Part shown: positions 19,803-28,678 of the stretch, piece by piece | How the letters are laid out: each line of letters opens with the position of its first letter | Position numbering within the stretch: the stretch's first letter is position 1 | Assembly: GCA_947626865.1 (NCBI GenBank) | Contig: CANQTZ010000007.1 | Location: forward strand, 1 to 32,462 | Direction of reading: 5' to 3' | Length of the DNA: 32,462 nucleotides | DNA from: an uncultured Clostridia bacterium | GTDB lineage: Bacteria; Bacillota; Clostridia; TANB77; CAG-508 | Notes under the pieces: model-generated | Databases searched by the model: none | What the model saw: the letters and a program-made list of their open reading frames with translations, nothing else | What the model was told of the DNA's origin: nothing | Program-made: the position numbers and the translations under genes

Positions 19803-19911
19803 AAAAAACTCCTTACATAATATATTATAAAAAATATAATAAAATTTATACATAGAATAAAGTAAAAGAAAAATGCAAATAATAGAAAAAATGAGATTAT
19901 AACAGAAAGGA

Positions 19912-20916
19912 ATGAAATTTAATTTGAAAAGATTTAAAAGAATAGCTTACATTTTATTAATTATTATTGTAGCAGTATTATCTGTATTTATTTATTCAAA
20001 TGCAAGTAAAGATAATGACCAAACTCAAAAAGAAAAAACATATTCACAAATACAATATATGGAATTTAAAATTTTAGAATTGAGCAATGCTATGAACCAA
20101 ATACAAACGCAAAATTATAGTGTAACTGCAGGAGAATTAGCTAAACAATCTACACAACAACAATCAGGTGATAGTGGAAGCAATCAAGGCGGAGACTCAC
20201 AAGGAGATTCACAGGGAGGCTCACAGGAAGAAGAATCAGGAGGAAGTGCTCAAGAAAAATCACAAGAAGGTGGAATGGGTGAAAATCAGCAAGAAAGTAA
20301 ACAAGAAGGAAGTTCTGGAAGTTCGAGCAGTAGTTCTGGAAGTCAAACTGAGGATAAAAAAGAATTTAATTTAGAACCCGATGGAGTGCTAGTCAATAAA
20401 GAAGAAATTAATTGGGATGAAGTAAAAAGCGAAGTAGAAAATTTATATGGCACATTTCCTACAATGACAATAGACTTATATCAATTTGATATAAAACAAG
20501 AAGACATTTTGACATTTAATAAAGAATATGATAATCTAACAACAGCTGTAGAAGCAGAAGATAAACAAAAAACTTTAGCACAATTAACAAAATTGTATGA
20601 ATATTTACCTAAATTTTTAAAAGGTTCCGGACAAGAAGAATTAGAAATAACATTATTAGAAAGCAAAGTAAATATATTAAAAGCTTATTCAAAATTAGAT
20701 GACCAAAATTGGGAAGAAATAAGCAGTGATATAAATAATGCAGTAGAACAATATACAAAATTATTAAGTAATACAAATGTTGATGCAAATAAACAATATA
20801 GTATAAACAAAGGTTATATCATATTAAATGAGCTAAAAAATTCAGTTGAGAAAAAAGATATATCAGTATTTTTAATAAAATATAAAAATCTACTGGAAGA
20901 AATAAATAATATATGA
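19912..20916 (+). CDS. Hypothetical membrane-anchored protein with Gly/Ser/Gln-rich linker
   Basis: N-terminal TM, low-complexity QGGDSQGDSQGGSQ..SSGSSSSSSGS, helical C-domain. Confidence 0.65.
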   Translation: MKFNLKRFKRIAYILLIIIVAVLSVFIYSNASKDNDQTQKEKTYSQIQYMEFKILELSNAMNQIQTQNYSVTAGELAKQSTQQQSGDSGSNQGGDSQGDSQGGSQEEESGGSAQEKSQEGGMGENQQESKQEGSSGSSSSSSGSQTEDKKEFNLEPDGVLVNKEEINWDEVKSEVENLYGTFPTMTIDLYQFDIKQEDILTFNKEYDNLTTAVEAEDKQKTLAQLTKLYEYLPKFLKGSGQEELEITLLESKVNILKAYSKLDDQNWEEISSDINNAVEQYTKLLSNTNVDANKQYSINKGYIILNELKNSVEKKDISVFLIKYKNLLEEINNI

Positions 20917-20922
20917 TATAAT
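20894..20922 (+). promoter_or_regulatory. Candidate rnpB promoter inside the upstream CDS end
   Basis: tataat 20917..20922, 7 nt before the inferred rnpB 5' end; weak -35. Confidence 0.55.
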
Positions 20923-20929
20923 AGAAAAA

Positions 20930-21277
20930 CAGAGTAAATTGAATAGTCGCTGGTAAATATCCGAAAGGAATTACGAGAGGAAAGTCCGGGCTTCATAGAG
21001 CAAAGATGCTAGATAACGTCTAGTGAGGGTGACCTTAAGGAAAGTGCAACAGAAAATAACCGCCCTAAAAAAGGGTAAGGGTGAAAAGGTAAGGTAAGAG
21101 CTTACCGCCATTGTGGTGACACCATGGGCAGTGTAAACCCCATCTAAAGCAACACCTAAATAGAAGATTAAGCCTGCTCGGCGCCTTCTGAATTGCGTGG
21201 CTTGAGGTATATAGCAATATATATCCTAGATAAATGACTATTTTAAAAGACAGAACCCGGCTTACAGATTTACTCTG
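20930..21277 (+). ncRNA. rnpB: RNase P RNA
   Basis: GAGGAAAGUCCGGGCU core, ACAGAAAAUAACCGCC, GACAGAACCCGGCUUA; P1 helix cagagtaaa/tttactctg. Confidence 0.93.
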
Positions 21278-21339
21278 TAAAATTATAAATTTAAAGAAAG
21301 ATAAAAATATAAGATACAAAAGTGAAAGGATTGTAAACA

Positions 21340-22606
21340 ATGGAAAAAATAGTAGAAGCAAGAAAGCAAAATATGAAACTTTATTCCCTGTATAGAGCAA
21401 TTTCTATAGATTTGTTTTTTTACTATGCAATAGAATTCTTATTTTTAACACAAGTAAAAAATATTAGTAGTGCTGACTTCGTATTAGGGCAAGCATTTTA
21501 TGCAATTTTTATGATGATACTTCAAATTCCAGCAAGTATTTGTGTAGATAGATTAGGAACAAAAAAATGTACTACATTAGCAAATATCTTTAATAGCGTA
21601 TTTATCCTATTAATTATGAATTGCAATAATTTAGGTGATTTTATTGTAGCACAATTTGTTAGCAGTTTATGCTTTTCACTAAAAGACATATCAGATTCAA
21701 CACTCATACATTGCTCAATACCCAAAAGCCAAAAAGAGGGAGAGATATTTTCAAAAAAAGAAGGAAGAGCATATAAAGATTATTATTTATTAAATGCTGT
21801 TACATATATTCTTTCAGGATTTTTATATGTAGTAAATCCATATATTCCTTTGATTTTAAGTTTTTGCATTACAATTTTAGCAACCATTATGTCATTAGGA
21901 TTTAAAGATGTAGAAGAAGAAAAGCAAAAAAAATCTTCAAAATCTTATAAAGAAGATTTTGTAAAGGGAATAAAATTTATTTTCCATTCAGAAAGATTGC
22001 GTAGCTTATTTTTATATAGTGGAATTGCTTGGGGAATTTTTTGTTTAATTGCAACATATCGGAACAAGTTTATTAGTAGATATGAACATATCAGAACAAA
22101 CAATTATTATATTATTAGCAATTTTGGAATTAGCAACCTCTATGGGAGCAAAAAAACAATTACAATTCCATAAACATTTTAGAAACAAGTCATTATCAGT
22201 TATTTTATTTATGACATCATTTGCAATACTAATAGCAGGACTAACAACCGTACTATTGGGTTCATGTAAAATTAGCTTAATCATAATAATATTATGCTTT
22301 ATTGCTACAAAACTATCAAAAGGCATTAGTGGAATTTTAAGTATAAGATACTTAGGAAATTTTGCAAATGAAAAAATATTAACACAAATCTATGCAGTAA
22401 ATGCCATAAGTAGAAATGGATTTAGAGCAATATTTGCTTTTTTAGGCTCATATTTACTAAGAATAACAAGTACATCTCATAGCATGATTTTAGTAGGAAC
22501 TTTTTTTATAATACTTATATGGGGATTGATACAATATATGAAACCAAGATTGGGTTTAAATCCAAAAGAATATGATGAAAAAGAAATATTTAATAGCATA
22601 CTATAG
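21340..22606 (+). CDS. MFS transporter, requires +1 frameshift at CGG 22060
   Basis: ORF 21340..22173 and ORF 22049..22606 fuse to one multi-TM protein ..GIFCLIATY|GTSLLVDMNISEQTIIILLAILELATSMGAKK.. Confidence 0.82.
22060..22063 (+). other. Candidate +1 recoding site CGGA (MFS transporter)
   Basis: ACA TAT CGG AAC; removing C gives ACA TAT GGA ACA AGT TTA and rejoins the membrane protein. Confidence 0.72.
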
Positions 22607-22632
22607 ACATTTCAAATTTTTTTTTATATAAT
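22604..22632 (+). promoter_or_regulatory. Sigma-70-like promoter
   Basis: tagaca-N17-tataat. Confidence 0.6.
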
Positions 22633-22664
22633 AGAAAAAACAAATAAAATGGAGGTTATGTTAA

Positions 22665-24257
22665 ATGTATGAACGAAGTGCTATTGTTCTAGAAAGATAT
22701 ATGGAAAAAATATTAAATTTGAATAAAGAATATAATTTGAAAAAAAATAATGAAGATTATCATGAACTAATAAATGAAATTGAAGAATATCAAGTAATGA
22801 AAGAAAACGAAATAGAAGTAATGAAAGAATTTGATGAAACAGTTAGAAAAATCGAAAGCTTGCAACAAAAACAAGAACAGATATACAAATCTAATTGTAA
22901 ATTAGAAGATGGCAGAAATGAATTATTCAAAGATTTAGGAGAAGATTCTAAAAGCCTAGAAAAAAAGTTTGAAAAGATAGAAAATACAATAGAAACCAAT
23001 AATGAACAATTAAAACAAATTAGAATAGAATTTGTTCAACATTTAAGTGACTTTGCTGAAAAACAAAAAGAAAGAAACAAATGTGAAAAAGAAAAAAGAA
23101 TTAAAGAAACAAGATATGTAGATTTATTACAAAAAATACATAATGAATTTTCTGAAATCAATCCTGAAGACATAATAGATTTAAAAGAATTTATTCATGC
23201 AGAAAAAGATCAAATAAAGCAAGAAACTTTAGAAATTATGACAAAAAATGGAAAAAACGAAAGGGTAGCTTTTAACCAAGATGTTTTAAAAAAAGCAATA
23301 GAAGCGAGAGTTGATATTGCAGAAAAAGAAGCAGAATGTTATGTTCTAATTTATGATAGAATGAAAAAACTACTATCAGAATGTGATACAGAAACAATAA
23401 AACTTAGCAAACATAAAAAAGCATTAAGAGATACAACTGTTAAATTAGCATTTTTAAAAGCAGAAAAAGAATACATTGTAAGTTTCTTAGATTATGAAAG
23501 AATGACTACAATTAGTGGAGCAAAAGCACACAAAAATGCTATGAAAGATGCATGTGAAAATTTTGATTTAGATATAGCTCAAATAAGAAATCTATATGAA
23601 TTAATCTTAAAAGAAATTTCAGGTAAAGCAACCAAAAAAGCTTATACAGACTTATATAACAAAACTTATTTAAGAAATATAGAAGACAAAGAAAAGAATT
23701 TTGAAGAAGAAGTAAATCAAGTAAATATTCGAATGGGAACAGTTATCAATTCTAATTATTGGAGAATAGAAGGAATTAAAAACATTTATAGCACATTTCA
23801 AGACGAAGTATCAGAAAAATTTGAAAAAGATTTATCAGAATATAGAATAGAAGAATTAGAAGAAGAGCAAAACTTAGAAGAATACAATGAATATAACGAA
23901 GAATATAATGAAGAATATGACAGCGAAGAAGAATACGAACAAGATGAATATGATATCTTTGAAACAAAACAAGATAGTGAACAAGAAGATGATGAAGAAT
24001 ACGAGGAAGATTACGATGATGAATATGAGGACGAAGAAGAAATAGAAGAAGTAGATGAAGAAGACATAGAAGAAGATTTGGAAAATACATATGATGAGGA
24101 AGATGAAGACAGTGAATATGAAGAAGAAGAGTATGAAGATGATGAAGACAGCATAGATATGATAATAGAAAAAAGTAGAAAAAATTCTAGCAAAAAGCAA
24201 AACAAAAAAGAAAAAGAGAAAGAAAAAGGACTATTTAATAAATTGTTTAAAAAGTAA
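22665..24257 (+). CDS. Coiled-coil protein with extreme Asp/Glu-rich tail and basic C-terminus
   Basis: Long heptad-rich region; tail EEYEEDYDDEYEDEEEIEEVDEEDIEEDLEN..; ends KKQNKKEKEKEKGLFNKLFKK. Confidence 0.75.
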   Translation: MYERSAIVLERYMEKILNLNKEYNLKKNNEDYHELINEIEEYQVMKENEIEVMKEFDETVRKIESLQQKQEQIYKSNCKLEDGRNELFKDLGEDSKSLEKKFEKIENTIETNNEQLKQIRIEFVQHLSDFAEKQKERNKCEKEKRIKETRYVDLLQKIHNEFSEINPEDIIDLKEFIHAEKDQIKQETLEIMTKNGKNERVAFNQDVLKKAIEARVDIAEKEAECYVLIYDRMKKLLSECDTETIKLSKHKKALRDTTVKLAFLKAEKEYIVSFLDYERMTTISGAKAHKNAMKDACENFDLDIAQIRNLYELILKEISGKATKKAYTDLYNKTYLRNIEDKEKNFEEEVNQVNIRMGTVINSNYWRIEGIKNIYSTFQDEVSEKFEKDLSEYRIEELEEEQNLEEYNEYNEEYNEEYDSEEEYEQDEYDIFETKQDSEQEDDEEYEEDYDDEYEDEEEIEEVDEEDIEEDLENTYDEEDEDSEYEEEEYEDDEDSIDMIIEKSRKNSSKKQNKKEKEKEKGLFNKLFKK

Positions 24258-24277
24258 GCAACATTAAGGAGGGTGGA

Positions 24278-26881
24278 ATGTTAAAATTAGAAAACATCAA
24301 AAAAGATTATGTCACAGGAGATACCACAGTGCAAGCCTTAAAAGGAATTGATATTGAATTTAGAAAAAGCGAATTTGTATCAATACTGGGGCAAAGTGGT
24401 TGTGGAAAAACTACATTATTAAATATTATAGGAGGATTAGATAGATATACTTCTGGAGATTTAATAATAAATGGAAAATCAACCAAAAAGTTCAAAGACA
24501 AAGATTGGGATGCATATCGTAATTATTCAATTGGTTTTGTATTTCAAAGCTATAATTTAATACCACATCAGACAATTTTATCTAATGTTGAATTAGCATT
24601 AACAATTTCAGGAGTTCCAAAAAAGGAAAGAAGGCAAAGAGCAATCAAAGCCTTAGAAGATGTTGGCTTAAAGGAACAAATACATAAAAAACCTAATCAA
24701 TTATCAGGTGGGCAAATGCAAAGAGTTGCCATTGCAAGAGCATTAGTAAATAATCCAGATATTATCTTGGCAGATGAACCAACAGGAGCTTTAGACACTA
24801 AGACAAGTGTACAAATAATGGAAATCTTAAAAGAAATCTCAAAAGATAAATTAATTATCATGGTTACACATAACCCAGAATTAGCAGAAAAATATTCCAC
24901 AAGAATTGTAAAAATATTAGATGGAGTCATTACAGATGATTCTCAACCAGTAGAAAAAGATGAAAAAGAAGAATTACAAGCAAAATCTGGAAGAACCTCA
25001 ATGAAATTTTTTACTGCTTTAAGATTAAGCCTAAATAATCTAATGACTAAAAAGGGAAGAACATTACTTACATCATTTGCAGGCAGTATTGGAATTATAG
25101 GAATAGCCCTGATTTTAGCAATATCAACAGGAGTACAAAATTATATTTCAAAAGTCGAAGAAGACACACTTTCATCCTATCCGATTACAATTGAAGAATC
25201 AACCATAGACATGTCAAGTATGATGGAATCAATTATGGGGGAAACAGAAGAAAATACTAATCAGGAAGAAGGAAAAGTTAATTCAGACGATATTATGAAT
25301 GAAATGATAACAACACTTTCTAATAAAAAGCAAACAAACAATTTAGCAGAATTAAAGAAATATTTAGAAGATGGAGAAAATGAAATAGCAAAGCAAAGTA
25401 ATAGTATTGAATATGGTTATGATTTAAAACTTAATTTGTATAAAGAAGATACAAAAGATGGAATTGTAAGAGTAAATCCAAGTACTGTTATGAATGCATT
25501 TGGAATGGGAGACATGATAGAAGCTTCTAATAGTTCATCTATAAGTTCTATGTTTGGAAGCTCAATGATGACAAATACAGATATATGGATTGAAATGAGA
25601 GACAATCAAGATTTATTAGAATCACAATTTGATTTAGTAAAAGGAAATTGGCCAAAAGAATTTAATGAAGTAGTGTTAATTTTAAAGGAAGATGGAACCA
25701 TTGATGATTATACATTATATACATTAGGTTTAAAAGACCAAAAAGAATTAGAAGAAAAATGGAAAGCAGTAGAAAAAGGCGAGAAATTAGAAGAAGATAG
25801 CACATCAGATTCCTATACCTATGATGAATTATTAAATTTATCATTTAAGATAATTTTAAATTCTGATTATTATCAAAAGGAAAATGGAATATGGCTTGAC
25901 AAAAGTGATGATGAAGACTATATGAAAGACAAAATTGAAAAAGCAGAAAATATAAAAGTAGTAGGAATTATTAAGAAAAACTCAGAAAGTGTAGCTTCTA
26001 CTGCGGTATCAAGTGGTATAGGATATACAAAAGAATTAGAAGAATATGTAATTAAAAAATCTAATGAAGCAGAAATTGTAAAAGAGCAAAAAGACAAAAA
26101 AGAAATAAATGTCTTTTCAGGACTAGAATTTCCAAAAGAAGGGGAAGATGCAAGTTTTGATTATAATTCTTTGTCAGATGAGCAAAAAATGGCAATGAGC
26201 AATTTAAGTAATGAACAAATTGCTCAAATGATGGAAGCATATACTGAAAATCAAAATGCAAGCTATGAAAAGAATTTAAAGACACTCGGAGCAGTTAATA
26301 TAGAAGAACCTACATCTATTAGCATTTACCCTAAAAATTTTGAAGCAAAAGATACAATTACAAGTGAAATTGAAAAATATAATCAAAAGCAACGAGATGA
26401 TGGAAAAGAAGAAAATGTAATCAATTATACAGACATTGTAGGAGTTATGATGAAATCAGTTAGTCAAATTATTGACACAATAAGTTATGTATTAATTGCA
26501 TTTGTTGCGATATCTTTGATTGTATCTTCTATAATGATAGGAATTATAACTTATATATCTGTTTTAGAAAGAACAAAAGAAATAGGAATTTTAAGAGCCA
26601 TAGGAGCTTCTAAAAAAGATATATCAAGAGTATTTAATGCTGAAACATTTATTGTAGGATGCATATCTGGCTTAATTGGAATAGGGATAACAGTATTACT
26701 AACATTCCCAATCAATTATTTAATTCATAAAGTAACAGGCGTAACAGTAATTACAGTAGTTCCACCATTAGCTGGAGTTATATTAGTAATTATTAGTATG
26801 CTATTAACAATAATAGCAGGTCTAATTCCAGCAAGGATGGCAAGTAAAAGAGATCCAGTAGAAGCATTAAGAACAGAATAA
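24278..26881 (+). CDS. ABC transporter, ATPase fused to FtsX/MacB-like permease
   Basis: Walker A GQSGCGKTT, LSGGQMQRVAIARAL signature, DEPTGALD; C-terminal FtsX-like TMs ILRAIGASKKDISRVFNAE. Confidence 0.93.
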   Translation: MLKLENIKKDYVTGDTTVQALKGIDIEFRKSEFVSILGQSGCGKTTLLNIIGGLDRYTSGDLIINGKSTKKFKDKDWDAYRNYSIGFVFQSYNLIPHQTILSNVELALTISGVPKKERRQRAIKALEDVGLKEQIHKKPNQLSGGQMQRVAIARALVNNPDIILADEPTGALDTKTSVQIMEILKEISKDKLIIMVTHNPELAEKYSTRIVKILDGVITDDSQPVEKDEKEELQAKSGRTSMKFFTALRLSLNNLMTKKGRTLLTSFAGSIGIIGIALILAISTGVQNYISKVEEDTLSSYPITIEESTIDMSSMMESIMGETEENTNQEEGKVNSDDIMNEMITTLSNKKQTNNLAELKKYLEDGENEIAKQSNSIEYGYDLKLNLYKEDTKDGIVRVNPSTVMNAFGMGDMIEASNSSSISSMFGSSMMTNTDIWIEMRDNQDLLESQFDLVKGNWPKEFNEVVLILKEDGTIDDYTLYTLGLKDQKELEEKWKAVEKGEKLEEDSTSDSYTYDELLNLSFKIILNSDYYQKENGIWLDKSDDEDYMKDKIEKAENIKVVGIIKKNSESVASTAVSSGIGYTKELEEYVIKKSNEAEIVKEQKDKKEINVFSGLEFPKEGEDASFDYNSLSDEQKMAMSNLSNEQIAQMMEAYTENQNASYEKNLKTLGAVNIEEPTSISIYPKNFEAKDTITSEIEKYNQKQRDDGKEENVINYTDIVGVMMKSVSQIIDTISYVLIAFVAISLIVSSIMIGIITYISVLERTKEIGILRAIGASKKDISRVFNAETFIVGCISGLIGIGITVLLTFPINYLIHKVTGVTVITVVPPLAGVILVIISMLLTIIAGLIPARMASKRDPVEALRTE

Positions 26882-26897
26882 AAGTTTAATGATTAGT

Positions 26898-26946
26898 AAT
26901 GATTTCAGAGTAAGTGTAATACAATTACCTTGAAATCATTTTTTAT
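26898..26946 (+). terminator. Intrinsic terminator after ABC transporter
   Basis: aatgatttca...tgaaatcatt stem then tttttta. Confidence 0.8.
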
Positions 26947-27149
26947 TTATAAAGATATAAAAAAATTTAAAATTTTTATAGAAAAAAATAATTTTTTTAA
27001 GAAATAATAAAGCATAATTCTTATATTTTATAAAACGACAAATATCCGCAAATTATTGATATTACTGAATTTGGAAGGAATACAAAATATTACCAAAACT
27101 AGCAAAAAATGGCAAAAAAATTTTTTCCATAATTTATTTAAAAATACTA

Positions 27150-27178
27150 TTGACTTTTAAATTAAATTAGAATAAAAT
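27150..27178 (+). promoter_or_regulatory. Sigma-70-like promoter of the sortase locus
   Basis: ttgact-N17-taaaat; the -10 overlaps the track's ATG 27177, so the real start is downstream. Confidence 0.7.
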
Positions 27179-27245
27179 GTATGTGCGTAACCTAAAACAG
27201 ATTAAAAATACAATAAAGGGGGGTGAGTTTTTTAAAAAAGTGAAA

Positions 27246-27884
27246 ATGACAGTTTATGCTAGAGCCAAAAGGGGGAAAAAGAAGCAATTGAATAAGAAAA
27301 AATTGACAACAGTTATTATTTTGTTAGTTTTAGTCATTGCTATTGCTTACTTTGTTATTAGTAATCACTTATTAGAACTACGAAATGAACAAGAAGAAGC
27401 AAATACAAATGTCACTCAAGATAATACTGTAGAAGAGGCTATAGTCGAACCAAAACAAGATGAAATTGTTGATGTTGAATTGCCAGAAAAAATGGGCAAT
27501 TATGAAGTGTTAGGGCAACTTGTAATTGACAAAATAGGGGTTACTAAAAACATCTTAGACAATTATGATAATGATGCATTAGCATTATCTGTCGGTCAAC
27601 TCTGTGGACCTAATTTAAACGAGTCAGGAAACTTTTGCATTAGTGGACACAATTGGACTAATATGTTAAAAAGGCTATCTGAAATGCAAGTAGGAGATAC
27701 ATTCTACCTGATAAACAGAGAAACCAAAACAAAAGTCAATTACCAAATTTATGATATGTACACTTGTGTTCCAGAAGATCTGTCATGTTTAGACCAAAAC
27801 AATGATGGAAAGCGAGAGGCAACTCTCATCACTTGTAATCCGGGAGGATTAACACGACTAATTTGTAAAGCACGTGAAATTTGA
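27246..27884 (+). CDS. Sortase family protein
   Basis: N-terminal basic + TM anchor, SGHNW (catalytic His), TLITCNPGGLTRLI (catalytic Cys and Arg); exact start uncertain (GTG 27240 possible). Confidence 0.87.
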   Translation: MTVYARAKRGKKKQLNKKKLTTVIILLVLVIAIAYFVISNHLLELRNEQEEANTNVTQDNTVEEAIVEPKQDEIVDVELPEKMGNYEVLGQLVIDKIGVTKNILDNYDNDALALSVGQLCGPNLNESGNFCISGHNWTNMLKRLSEMQVGDTFYLINRETKTKVNYQIYDMYTCVPEDLSCLDQNNDGKREATLITCNPGGLTRLICKAREI

Positions 27885-27948
27885 ACAAAATCTTAACCAA
27901 GTTCAAATTCAAAAAGAAAAAAGAAAAAAAGAAAGGAATGAATTTAAA

Positions 27949-28617
27949 ATGAAAAATATGAAAAAAACAATATTAGGATTAGCAGTTTTATTAATTGCTT
28001 TAGTAGTAATGATGGGGAGTGTAAATGCAGCTAGTATGACAAAAAGTGCAAATGAAGTAAAGAAAGGAGAAGAAGTTACTGTAACTGTAAAATTAGATAA
28101 CAGCGGTGAAGCAGTACATGTTGATCTTAATTATGATACATCAAAATTTGAATTTGTAAAGGCTGATGGAGAAGATCAAGTTAATTATAATGAATCAAAT
28201 GGAACAGTATATACAAGCTATGCTAGTAGCAAAGCAGTTAGTGAAGTGAATTTTGTATTTAAAGCAAAAGATACAGTTACAGAAGGAGCAAACTTTACTG
28301 CAACAAATGTTAAAGTAGATGGAACAACAGAACCAGATGCAACAGCTACAATAGCAATTGTTGAACCAACAACAGAACCAACAAATCCAACAGATCCAAC
28401 TCCAGCAGATCCATCAGATACAAAAACACCAGCAGATCCATCAAATACAGATACAAATAAAGATAATTCAGACGATACAAAAGAAGGTAATGAAGTAGTA
28501 GGAAAAGACGGAAAAGTAATTACTAGATTACCACAAACAGGAGCACCTATATTTGCAGGTATAATTGCTTTAGTAGTAGTAGCAGGAGCAGTTTTAGTAG
28601 CAAGAAAATCAAAATAA
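27949..28617 (+). CDS. Cell-wall anchored cohesin-like domain protein (LPQTG)
   Basis: Signal peptide; VKKGEEVTVTVKLDN..VHVDLNYDTSKFEFVKADG..VNFVFKAKD cohesin-like; Pro/Thr linker; LPQTG-hydrophobic-ARKSK. Confidence 0.8.
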   Translation: MKNMKKTILGLAVLLIALVVMMGSVNAASMTKSANEVKKGEEVTVTVKLDNSGEAVHVDLNYDTSKFEFVKADGEDQVNYNESNGTVYTSYASSKAVSEVNFVFKAKDTVTEGANFTATNVKVDGTTEPDATATIAIVEPTTEPTNPTDPTPADPSDTKTPADPSNTDTNKDNSDDTKEGNEVVGKDGKVITRLPQTGAPIFAGIIALVVVAGAVLVARKSK

Positions 28618-28678
28618 TTAAATTTAAATGATAAAAAAATAAAATAAAAATTAATTTAACTTTTAGGAGGAATGAAAA

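Noticed and set aside
20168-20374. 68-aa plus-strand ORF
   Set aside because: Out-of-frame reading of the Gly/Ser/Gln-rich linker of the real CDS.
5489-22063. Explaining the three frameshifts as random sequencing errors
   Set aside because: Not homopolymer sites, and all three share CGGA while CGG is otherwise absent in frame; still needs read-level confirmation.
23776-24205. Three overlapping minus-strand ORFs (Tyr/Phe/Ser/Leu-rich)
   Set aside because: Antisense artefacts of the GAA/GAT-rich acidic tail.
26941-27149. Riboswitch or structured leader before the sortase locus
   Set aside because: Very AT-rich; no recognisable aptamer motif; only the promoter is supportable.
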